Of a stretch of 56,357 nt of DNA, positions 41,540 to 49,894 are shown piece after piece; the stretch's first letter is position 1, and each line of letters begins with the position of its first letter. A program made the position numbers and the translations under genes. The notes below the pieces were generated by a model. That model was given only the letters and a program-made list of their open reading frames with translations. It searched no databases and was not told the origin of the DNA. The DNA lies in the NCBI GenBank assembly GCA_002438625.1, contig DJPS01000023.1:1-56357 (forward strand). The letters are read 5' to 3'. Source of the stretch: Christensenella sp. UBA6406. GTDB lineage: Bacteria > Bacillota > Clostridia > Christensenellales > UBA1242.

Positions 41540-42796
41540 TTATTTAATTAATTCTTTAACACATTCTTTAAGTGCGTATTTTATATGCTCATATGTCAAT
41601 CCACCTTGCAAATATAAAATGTATGGTGATTTTATAGGTGCATCACAACTAAGTTCTATTGAAGCACCTTGAACAAATGTCCCAGCAGCCATAATGATTT
41701 GACTTGTGTATCCAGGCATATCCCAAGGTTCAGGAGAAACAAAGCTATCAACAGGTGAGCAAGATTGGATAATTTGACATAATTTTATTAGTTTATCCTT
41801 ATTATTTAGCACTACTGAAGTTACAACATCCTTAGGTATTACGCCTTCACGAGGCAAAACATCATAACCCAAATCCCTAAACACAGTTGACATTAATAAA
41901 GCACCTTTTAATGCTTGACAAGTTGTGTGTGGAGCCATAAACAATCCTTGATAAAAACTTTGATACCCATAAGCATAAGAGCCAACCTCCAAAAGAAGTG
42001 AAGGAGATGTGTATCTAAATGAAATTTTTTCAATAACATCCGCCCTACCTGCAATATATGCACCAGTTGGAGCAAGTCCACCGCCCGCATTTTTAATCAA
42101 AGACCCCACTTGCAAATCTGCACCAACCGCACATGGCTCAAATTTACTTACGAACTCGCCATAATTGTTGTCAACCATTACAACGCCTTTTTTGTAGTAA
42201 GACCTAATTTCCTTTATTGCATTTCCAATTTCTTCCATATCAAGTGCATCACGCCAAGCATAGCCACGACTTCTTTGGATAAAAATCAAGTCAGGTTGAA
42301 TTTCTTCAATTTTCTCCTTAATTTTAGCCATATCAAATTTACCGTTGCTATTTAATTCGATTTGATTATATTGAACACCTAAATCTTTTAAACTTGCGAT
42401 GTCTTTACCTTCTACACCAAAAATCACTTCATCAAGTGTATCATAAGGTTTTCCTGTAATTGCAAGCATTTTCATTCCCGCTTTATTTAAAACGCCAAAC
42501 AAAGCCAATGCAAGTGCATGTGAACCACATGTTAAAAAAGGTGAAACTATTGCCTTTTCTGCACCCACAATTTCAGCCATTACAACATTCAAGGTATCTC
42601 TACCAATATCATCATAACCATAGCCATTTGTACCAGCAAAATGCCTTGCTGAAATTCTATTTTCCTTAAAAATTCTTAAAACTTTTTCTTGATTATATTG
42701 AGAAATTTCTTCTAATTTCTTATACTGTCCTTTTAACTTTTCTTCAGCATTTTCAATCAATTCATCTATATTTATATTTTTATCATTTAAACTCAT
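41540..42796 (-). CDS. ynbB: YnbB-type PLP enzyme (methionine gamma-lyase-like family)
   Basis: A 418-aa fold-type I PLP protein of the family often named aluminium resistance protein or methionine gamma-lyase family protein. Family marks are RISARHFAGTNGYGYDDIGRDTLN, VSPFLTCGSHALALALFG, FIQRSRGYAWRDAL, MVDNNYGEFV, the PLP lysine in VGSLIKNAGGGLAPTGAYIAGR, and GYQSFYQGLFMAPH. The true substrate is not established. The ATG at 42796 overlaps the miaA stop in an ATGA arrangement, so translation is coupled. In Bacillus ynbB also lies downstream of miaA, with hfq and hflX between, but both are absent here. Confidence 0.9.
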   Translation of the reverse strand: MSLNDKNINIDELIENAEEKLKGQYKKLEEISQYNQEKVLRIFKENRISARHFAGTNGYGYDDIGRDTLNVVMAEIVGAEKAIVSPFLTCGSHALALALFGVLNKAGMKMLAITGKPYDTLDEVIFGVEGKDIASLKDLGVQYNQIELNSNGKFDMAKIKEKIEEIQPDLIFIQRSRGYAWRDALDMEEIGNAIKEIRSYYKKGVVMVDNNYGEFVSKFEPCAVGADLQVGSLIKNAGGGLAPTGAYIAGRADVIEKISFRYTSPSLLLEVGSYAYGYQSFYQGLFMAPHTTCQALKGALLMSTVFRDLGYDVLPREGVIPKDVVTSVVLNNKDKLIKLCQIIQSCSPVDSFVSPEPWDMPGYTSQIIMAAGTFVQGASIELSCDAPIKSPYILYLQGGLTYEHIKYALKECVKELIK

Positions 42797-43707
42797 TTTT
42801 TTAACCATTCTCCTATCTTTTCTATCAGTTCATCAAATCCGCAACTGACATCATACATCAAAACATCTTTGCTATTCCTAAACCAAGTAAGTTGCCTTTT
42901 TGCATAATTTCTTGTATTTTTCTTAATTGTTTCTTTGATTATATTTAAATCTTTTATTTCTCCACTAAAATATGGCTTAAATTCCTTATATCCTATGCTT
43001 TGCATTGCTTGACATTCAAAAGTTACACCTATTTTTAACAGATTTTCAACTTCTTCTTTTAATCCATTTGAAAACATTTTATCAACACGCTTGTCCAGAG
43101 CATCATAAAGTTCTGCCCTATCTTTAAATAAGCATACATAAAAGAAATCAAAATTTGATTCTTTTTCCTTATCTTCGCATAAACTTGACTGTCCACATGT
43201 TTCCAAAAGTCTAATAAGTCGCTTTGTATCATTAAAATGCACTTTATCAAAATTGATATTTGCCATTTTTAATTCCGAAATTAAAACAGCATTACCATAT
43301 TTCTCAGCTAATTTATTATATTTTTCACGCAACCCATTATCTTTATTTTCTTTACTAAAATTATAATCATATAGAACAGCATTTATATATAAACCTGTTC
43401 CACCAACCATAATTGGCAACTTGCCACCATCTTCAATTTGTGAAATAATTCTTATTGCTTCATCCTTATATTCTTTAACACTAAAACTTTGACTAGGCTC
43501 GCAAACATCAATCATATAGTGCTTTACGCCATCCATTTCTTTCTTTGAAATTTTTGCCGTTCCTATATCAAAGCCTTTATATATTTGCATAGAATCGCAA
43601 GAAATAATTTCCCCATTAAACTTTTTTGCTAAGACTATTGAAAGTGCAGTTTTGCCAACGCCAGACGGACCGCCAATGCATAACAATTTTTGCTTTTTAT
43701 TCATCAT
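42793..43707 (-). CDS. miaA: tRNA dimethylallyltransferase
   Basis: MiaA adds the isopentenyl group to A37 of tRNAs reading U-starting codons, the step before MiaB. The 304-aa protein has the P-loop GGPSGVGKTALSIVLAK, SCDSMQIYKGFDIGTAK, VKHYMIDVCEP, MVGGTGLYINAVLYD, and the C-terminal QAMQSIGYKEF and KRQLTWFRNSKD. Length is typical. Its ATG overlaps the mutL stop as TAATG, and an ATG follows at the second codon. The tRNA-Phe and tRNA-Tyr in this window are predicted substrates. Confidence 0.97.
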   Translation of the reverse strand: MMNKKQKLLCIGGPSGVGKTALSIVLAKKFNGEIISCDSMQIYKGFDIGTAKISKKEMDGVKHYMIDVCEPSQSFSVKEYKDEAIRIISQIEDGGKLPIMVGGTGLYINAVLYDYNFSKENKDNGLREKYNKLAEKYGNAVLISELKMANINFDKVHFNDTKRLIRLLETCGQSSLCEDKEKESNFDFFYVCLFKDRAELYDALDKRVDKMFSNGLKEEVENLLKIGVTFECQAMQSIGYKEFKPYFSGEIKDLNIIKETIKKNTRNYAKRQLTWFRNSKDVLMYDVSCGFDELIEKIGEWLKK

Positions 43708-45767
43708 TAGACAATCCTTTTAAACCACTTTTCTATGTCTTTTCTAGATATTTTAAGAACATATGGTCTGCCGTGCGGACAAAGCAACGGAGATGTTGAA
43801 GTTTTAATCATTTCCATTATACTATCAATCTCACTCTCACTTAAAGACATTCCAGCTTTAACTGCACTTTTGCACGCTTTTGTGGCTATTTTATCTCTTA
43901 ATTGCTCATTTACATTTGTTAAATAAACTTTGTTTTGGAAAATATCTTCTATAAATTTGCTTAAATCTATATCTGACAATATCATTGGCACGGCTTCAAT
44001 TTTGTAAATATTTGAGCCCCAAAAAGTTATTTTAAATCCCAACTTTTCAAGTTCATCTTTATTTGCATCCAAAAAATTAGCTAAATCATTGTCAGCACTT
44101 AATGTATAAGGGACAATTAAGTCTTGGACTGTAACTTCTCTATTTCTAATTTCATTCATATACTTATCATAAAGAAATCTTTCATGTGCAGCATGTTGGT
44201 CAATGACAAAGACATTTTCATCACTTTGAACAACAATGTATGTTTGGAATAACACACCAAGCACCTTATTGTTATTCTTTATAAATGTATCTTGCGTAAA
44301 TTGTTGCTTAACTAAATTAGCATTAAATGACTTAACTTTGCTCATTATCTCACTGTCAGAACCTAATCCAACACGAACATTATCCTTTGAGAAATCTTCA
44401 GAACTTTCAAACTGAACAATATTTAATTGTTTAATATTGTTATTATTTGATAATGTATTTTTAACATTTGTTTCACTCTCTATTTCGCTTTGTTTATAAC
44501 TTTCTATTGAAACAACCTTTTGATTACCAATATTATTAATTTCTTTACTTGAATTAAATATTTCAGGCTCAGAAAAAGCACTTACACCTTTTCTTTCATT
44601 TTCCGAAACCATCTTACTCTCTATGCGATTTTCACTATTCAAGTCAACACTGGCAGATTTTTGTGTATTTACATCTTTTAAGTCATCTTCTTTTTCTAAA
44701 TCTTCTTCATTTTCTTCATCCTCAAAAAGAGAATCAAATGCAGCCATTATAGCCTCTTCATCCCTAGCCAACTTTTCACCAGAGATAAATCCTAAAAGAG
44801 TGTTCTTTATACATTTAGCCACCCAAGCGTAAACTTCATAATCATTTTGAAATTTTACATCCGTTTTTTGTGGCGTTATGTTTACATCAACTTCATCATA
44901 AGGCAAATCCAAAAATAAAATATAAGAATTTGATGCACCTTTCATAACAAAATCTACATAGGCAGATTGCACAGCGGATGCAACACAATGATTTATGGTA
45001 ACTCTTCCATTAACAAAACACTTCATAACTTTGTTTTCAAGCATTTGTCCAGGAAATGTAGCATAACCATATAGTTTATATTTCCCTTCTTTTATATTTA
45101 TAAGGAAACATTTATCCAAAAAGTCGGGGTCCTCAGTTTGCTCTATTACACGATTTAATCCATCACCATTCGTTTTATATTTTAGTTGCCTATCAATTTT
45201 ATACTCAAACTCCACAGATGGATTTGAAAGCATCATATCAGTAACCACTTTGCTAACTTCTCTTGTTTCCATAGACCTAGATTTTAAAAATTTTAGTCTA
45301 GCAGGTGTGTTGTAAAACAAATTGTATACAGTGATTTCTGTCCCCACATTTGTCGCTACTTCACTTTCTTTTATAAATTGTCCTGCATTAACTTCAACAA
45401 AAGTTCCAACTTCCTCTTCGCTTGTTCTAGTCCGCATTTCAAGTCTAGAAACATTACAAATACTTGCAAGAGCTTCACCACGAAAGCCAAAAGTTCCAAT
45501 ATTAAATATATCTTCTACTTTTGATATTTTACTGGTTGCATGCGGTAAAAAAGCATAACGAACTTGACTTCTCTCTATTCCTTGACCGTTGTCCACAACT
45601 CTAATTAAGTCTGTTCCTCCGCCCGTAATCTCAACACTGATTTTTGTTGCTTTTGCGTCTAAACTATTTTCAATCAACTCTTTAACAACACTTGCAGGAT
45701 TGACAGCAACTTCACCCGCAGAAATTAAATTATATATTGATGGGTCTAATACATTAATTTTTGACAT
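43707..45767 (-). CDS. mutL: DNA mismatch repair protein MutL
   Basis: MutL is the GHKL ATPase matchmaker of mismatch repair. The 686-aa protein has the ATP site ELIENSLDAKATKI, DNGQGI, HATSKI and GFRGEALASI, followed by transducer repeats. Then comes an acidic, Ser/Asn-rich linker of about 150 residues (roughly 345-490) and a C-terminal endonuclease domain with DQHAAHERFLYD, ACKSAVKAG and CPHGRP. These mark a nicking MutL as in Bacillus (no MutH). The last residue of the DQHAx2Ex4E motif is Asp instead of Glu, a conservative change. GGAGG lies before the ATG, 10 bp after mutS. Confidence 0.96.
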   Translation of the reverse strand: MSKINVLDPSIYNLISAGEVAVNPASVVKELIENSLDAKATKISVEITGGGTDLIRVVDNGQGIERSQVRYAFLPHATSKISKVEDIFNIGTFGFRGEALASICNVSRLEMRTRTSEEEVGTFVEVNAGQFIKESEVATNVGTEITVYNLFYNTPARLKFLKSRSMETREVSKVVTDMMLSNPSVEFEYKIDRQLKYKTNGDGLNRVIEQTEDPDFLDKCFLINIKEGKYKLYGYATFPGQMLENKVMKCFVNGRVTINHCVASAVQSAYVDFVMKGASNSYILFLDLPYDEVDVNITPQKTDVKFQNDYEVYAWVAKCIKNTLLGFISGEKLARDEEAIMAAFDSLFEDEENEEDLEKEDDLKDVNTQKSASVDLNSENRIESKMVSENERKGVSAFSEPEIFNSSKEINNIGNQKVVSIESYKQSEIESETNVKNTLSNNNNIKQLNIVQFESSEDFSKDNVRVGLGSDSEIMSKVKSFNANLVKQQFTQDTFIKNNNKVLGVLFQTYIVVQSDENVFVIDQHAAHERFLYDKYMNEIRNREVTVQDLIVPYTLSADNDLANFLDANKDELEKLGFKITFWGSNIYKIEAVPMILSDIDLSKFIEDIFQNKVYLTNVNEQLRDKIATKACKSAVKAGMSLSESEIDSIMEMIKTSTSPLLCPHGRPYVLKISRKDIEKWFKRIV

Positions 45768-45777
45768 TATTCCTCCA

Positions 45778-48390
45778 TTATAATTTTTCTCTTATTGATG
45801 ATAAAATCTCTAACGCCTTAAAAGGAGTTATATTATTTATATCAACACTTGTTATTTCATCAGCAATTTTATTGTATTTATCCAACATAACATTGTTATT
45901 TTCTTGCTTTATCTCAATTTTACTTAAATCTTTTAAATTTAAGTTTTCATTTTTTTCAAGCGCAGTTAAGATTTCTTTCGCTTTCTTAGTTACCACACTT
46001 GGAATACCAGCAAGTTTTGCAACTTCTATTCCAAAACTCTTGCTTGCTCCGCCCCTTACAATTTTACGCAAAAAGACTATACCAGATGTTTCACTTTCTT
46101 TAACAGAAATTCTATAATTTTTTACACCATCCAACATTCCTTCAAGTTCAGTTAATTCGTGGTAATGAGTTGCAAACAATGTCTTTGCTTTAAAATTGCT
46201 TGATAAATATTCCATAATTGCCCATGCAATGCTAAGTCCATCATAAGTAGATGTTCCACGGCCAACTTCATCTAGAATTATTAAACTTCTATCTGTTGCA
46301 TTATTTAAAATTGTTGCAACCTCACTCATTTCAACCATAAATGTGCTTTGACCAAACGCTAAATCATCGCTTGCACCTACCCTTGTAAAGATTCTATCAA
46401 ATGTTGGCATTTTCGCCTCTTTACACGGAACGAAACTGCCAATATGAGCCATTAAAACTATAATTGCAACTTGTCGCATATAAGTGCTTTTGCCCGCCAT
46501 ATTTGGGCCTGTTAAAATCATTATTCTATCTGTTGTTTCATTAAGCACGATATCATTTGGAATAAATTGCCCACTTTTTAAAAGCACTTCAACAACTGGA
46601 TGCCTACCTTCAACAATGCTCAATTCTTTTAAATTATTAGAAACAATCGGCTTTACATAGTTATTTTTAACTGCAACATAAGCAAGACTTGTTAAAAAAT
46701 CTATCTCAGCAATAGAAGCTGATGCATCTAAAAGCAGTTTTATATTTTGATTCAATGTTGATTTTATGTAATCAAATATCTCATTTTCTAGCCTTTGTGC
46801 GTTCTCTTCACTATTTAATATTTTACTTTCAATCTCTTTTAACTCTTCTGTTATATATCTCTCATTGTTCGCTATTGTCTGTTTTCTTATATATCTATTT
46901 GGCACTTTATCTATATTTGATTTAGGGACTTCAATTAAATAACCAAAAACTCTGTTGTATTTTATTTTTAAATTCTTTATTCCTGTTTGCTCAATTTCAA
47001 TTTTCTCTAAACTTGCAAGCCATTTTGCACCATCTTCTTTGGCGTGCCTATATTCATCAAGAGTTTTATTGAAGCCATCTTTAATAAAATTTCCATCTTT
47101 TAAAAGTGCTCCAGCATCTTCCTTTATTGCTGATTCAAGTAATTCAATAAGTTCATTAAAATCAATTATTTCATTATTTAATTTAGCAATTTTGCTTGAC
47201 TTAAACTTCTCTAAAAGTGCTTTTATTTTAGGTAAACCAACTAAACTACGCTTTAATGTTAAACAATCCTTAGGCGAAATTGAGCCATAAACTACTTTAC
47301 TGCAAATTCTTTCAATATCTCCAATTTCATCTAATTGCTGAATTAAGGATTCTCTAATAATAGAAGATTTTACAATTTCTTCAACAGCATCCAATCTTTC
47401 ATTTATAATCTTTTCATTTTGAAATGGTTGCTCTATTGCACTTTTAAAGAACCTTGCACCCATAGAAGTCTTTGTGTAATCTAGGACACTTAGCAATGTG
47501 CCCTGCTTTCTGCCATCTTTCATAGTTTCAACAATTTCTAAATTTTTTCGTGCATTGCTATCCAAATGCATATATAAATCATTTCTTATGAATTTTATAG
47601 GTTTTAAATGGTTTAATTTTCTTTTTTGTGTTTGCAAGCAATATTCAATCAACGCACCACAAGCACATACACACTCATCTTTATCAGCTATGTCATAACT
47701 TTGCAAAGTTTCAACGCCATATTGATTTTTAATTGCATTACAAGCCGAAGTGAAAGTATAAGCCCATTCATAAAAATTGTTAAATTTAGGCAACTGTCCT
47801 ATTGCAATGCTTGCCAAATTCCCTGCAAAATCGTTTGCCATACTATTGCTAATAATCTCAGATGGTTGAATTCGTAAAAGCTCATCATTTACAAGTTGTA
47901 ATAAATTATCACCACTTAAACTTGTAGCATAGAACTCTCCCGTACTTATATCTAAATACGCAATTCCACAAACTCCACGCTTTAAATAAATACTTGCCAA
48001 AAAATTATTTCTTTTAGCATCCAAAATTTCAGTTTCTACAACTGTCCCCGGTGTAACAATCCTAATTATGTCTCTATCCACCATTTTGCCAGGTTGCGGA
48101 GTTGAAAGTTGCTCGCAAATTGCAACTTTGTAACCCTTATTCACAAGTTTCGCAAGGTAAGAATCTAATGCGTGATATGGTACACCGCACATTGGTGCTT
48201 TTTCACCTTCTCCACAATCTCTTGCAGTTAAAGTGATTTCCAATTCCTTTGAAACAGTCAATGCATCATCAAAAAAGCATTCATAAAAATCACCTAGCCT
48301 ATAAAGCAAAAGACAATCAGGATTTTCCGCTTTTTTTTGCATATAGTGGTCCATCATTGGCGACAACTTTGTTTTTCTTTCGTTTTTCAT
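45778..48390 (-). CDS. mutS: DNA mismatch repair protein MutS
   Basis: MutS recognises mismatches. The 870-aa protein starts MKNERKTKLSPMMDHYMQ, has the mismatch wedge GDFYECF with the Phe and Glu, APMCGVPYHALDSYLAKLV, the clamp and lever regions, Walker A LTGPNMAGKSTYMRQ, Walker B LDEVGRGTSTYDG, and ATHYHELTELE. A C-terminal tail after the ATPase ends ALEILSSIREKL. The frame is open 22 codons upstream, but AAAGGGG directly before this ATG and the family start decide. It forms the miaB-mutS-mutL-miaA-ynbB series common in Clostridia and Bacilli. Confidence 0.97.
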   Translation of the reverse strand: MKNERKTKLSPMMDHYMQKKAENPDCLLLYRLGDFYECFFDDALTVSKELEITLTARDCGEGEKAPMCGVPYHALDSYLAKLVNKGYKVAICEQLSTPQPGKMVDRDIIRIVTPGTVVETEILDAKRNNFLASIYLKRGVCGIAYLDISTGEFYATSLSGDNLLQLVNDELLRIQPSEIISNSMANDFAGNLASIAIGQLPKFNNFYEWAYTFTSACNAIKNQYGVETLQSYDIADKDECVCACGALIEYCLQTQKRKLNHLKPIKFIRNDLYMHLDSNARKNLEIVETMKDGRKQGTLLSVLDYTKTSMGARFFKSAIEQPFQNEKIINERLDAVEEIVKSSIIRESLIQQLDEIGDIERICSKVVYGSISPKDCLTLKRSLVGLPKIKALLEKFKSSKIAKLNNEIIDFNELIELLESAIKEDAGALLKDGNFIKDGFNKTLDEYRHAKEDGAKWLASLEKIEIEQTGIKNLKIKYNRVFGYLIEVPKSNIDKVPNRYIRKQTIANNERYITEELKEIESKILNSEENAQRLENEIFDYIKSTLNQNIKLLLDASASIAEIDFLTSLAYVAVKNNYVKPIVSNNLKELSIVEGRHPVVEVLLKSGQFIPNDIVLNETTDRIMILTGPNMAGKSTYMRQVAIIVLMAHIGSFVPCKEAKMPTFDRIFTRVGASDDLAFGQSTFMVEMSEVATILNNATDRSLIILDEVGRGTSTYDGLSIAWAIMEYLSSNFKAKTLFATHYHELTELEGMLDGVKNYRISVKESETSGIVFLRKIVRGGASKSFGIEVAKLAGIPSVVTKKAKEILTALEKNENLNLKDLSKIEIKQENNNVMLDKYNKIADEITSVDINNITPFKALEILSSIREKL

Positions 48391-48472
48391 AATTTTCCCC
48401 TTTAAATTCAATTTTGTTTCCATTTGAAATGAATACATAACCATTGTAAAATCCAATAGAATTTAAATTACC

Positions 48473-49783
48473 TTATTTAATTACTTTACCATAAATTTTA
48501 CGATTTTCTATTTTTGTTACTTCAACAATGTAAAACCTTCTAAGTTCTAATCCATCATAAGACTCTAAACTTATGCTTAAATTAGATTCAGAAACCATAA
48601 TCTTTTTACCTTTTCTTTCTTGCAATAGGCAATCATATTTTCTTCCAACTAAATTAGCATTCTTCTTTTCTGTTATTTCTTTTTGCAACTCAAGCAATTC
48701 ATTTACTCTATGCCTTTTTGTTGCTAAATCAATTTGCCCATCCATTTTCTCAGCAACTGTGCCAGAACGCTTTGAATACATAAATGCAAAAATAGAATTA
48801 TACGCAACCTCTTTAACAAGTTCTTTGGTTTGCTCAAAATCATCTTCAGTTTCATTTGGAAATCCAACTATAAAATCTGATGTTAATGCAACATCAGGAA
48901 TTTTTGACTTCAACTCAACAATTTTCTCTAGATATGCTTCCCTTGTGTAGTTTCTATTCATTAACTTCAAAATTTTGTTGCTTCCTGATTGACAAGGTAG
49001 ATGAACAACCTTGCTCATCTTCTCATTCGTTGCAATAGTGTCAATTAGTGCAGTGCCAAAATCTTTTGGATGAGATGTCATAAACTTCAATCTAAAATCG
49101 CCATCAATATCGCAAATTTTTTGACACAATTCAGGGAATGAAATTTCATCTTCTCTATCATTACCATAAGAATTAACATTTTGCCCTAAAAGCGTAACCT
49201 GCTTATAACCAGCATCAATAAGTTCCTTGCATTCCTTTATTATAAACTCGCTTCTTCTGCTCCTTTCTCTTCCCCTAACATAAGGAACAATGCAATAAGT
49301 ACAAAAATTATTACACCCATATGTAATGTTTACCCAAGCATTGTCCCCGCTTGTTCTAAAAAATTTGGTATTTTCAATAATATCAAACTCTTTATCAAAA
49401 ACTTCAAAGCTCTTTTGTCTCTCTTCAAACGCTTTTTTAAAGTATTTCTCAAACTCATCAGCGTTAAATGTGCCAATAATGATATCTATCCACGGAAATT
49501 TCATCTTCAAATTCTCGGCAGTTTTCTTTTGCTGAGTCATACAACCCAAAACAGCAACAATTAAATTTTTATTTTTCTTCTTTAAAGGTTTAACTGCACC
49601 AATATTGCTAAAAATTTTTGTCTCCGCTCCTTCTCTTATACAACACGTGTTAAAAACAACAACATCCGCTTCTTCAATGTTTGTCGTTTCATCATAACCA
49701 TAATTTTTTAAAACACCTGCAATTTTTTCACTTTCATGAATATTCATTTGGCATCCATATGTATTTATCAAATACTTTCCCAT
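48473..49783 (-). CDS. miaB: tRNA-2-methylthio-N6-dimethylallyladenosine synthase MiaB
   Basis: MiaB is the radical-SAM methylthiotransferase acting after MiaA on tRNA A37. The 436-aa protein has the N-terminal UPF0004 domain with cluster cysteines in TYGCQMN, FNTCCIRE and LGCMTQ. It also has the radical-SAM CxxxCxxC in YGCNNFCTYCIVPYVRGRERSR, VTLLGQNVNSYG, HLPCQSGSNKILKLMNR, and a C-terminal TRAM domain (VGRKYDCLLQE to the end). Length is normal. The promoter (49820-49848) and an AAAGG site precede it. The enzyme needs two Fe-S clusters, so the cell must have working cluster assembly whatever the IscU-like protein does. Confidence 0.97.
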   Translation of the reverse strand: MGKYLINTYGCQMNIHESEKIAGVLKNYGYDETTNIEEADVVVFNTCCIREGAETKIFSNIGAVKPLKKKNKNLIVAVLGCMTQQKKTAENLKMKFPWIDIIIGTFNADEFEKYFKKAFEERQKSFEVFDKEFDIIENTKFFRTSGDNAWVNITYGCNNFCTYCIVPYVRGRERSRRSEFIIKECKELIDAGYKQVTLLGQNVNSYGNDREDEISFPELCQKICDIDGDFRLKFMTSHPKDFGTALIDTIATNEKMSKVVHLPCQSGSNKILKLMNRNYTREAYLEKIVELKSKIPDVALTSDFIVGFPNETEDDFEQTKELVKEVAYNSIFAFMYSKRSGTVAEKMDGQIDLATKRHRVNELLELQKEITEKKNANLVGRKYDCLLQERKGKKIMVSESNLSISLESYDGLELRRFYIVEVTKIENRKIYGKVIK

Positions 49784-49819
49784 AATTTACCTTTTTCTAA
49801 TTTATTATTATATCTTATT

Positions 49820-49848
49820 ATTATACATAAAAAAAATTAAATTTTCAA
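49820..49848 (-). promoter_or_regulatory. miaB promoter
   Basis: TTGAAA (49843-49848), a 17-bp spacer and a perfect TATAAT (49820-49825) on the minus strand. It probably drives the miaB-mutS-mutL-miaA-ynbB series. Confidence 0.78.
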
Positions 49849-49894
49849 GTCTATTTTATGTAATAATAAATTAAATTTTGCTAAAAATATATAT

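Noticed and set aside
48391..48456. N-terminal extension of mutS (22 codons)
   Set aside because: AAAGGGG sits directly before the internal ATG, which matches the family start.
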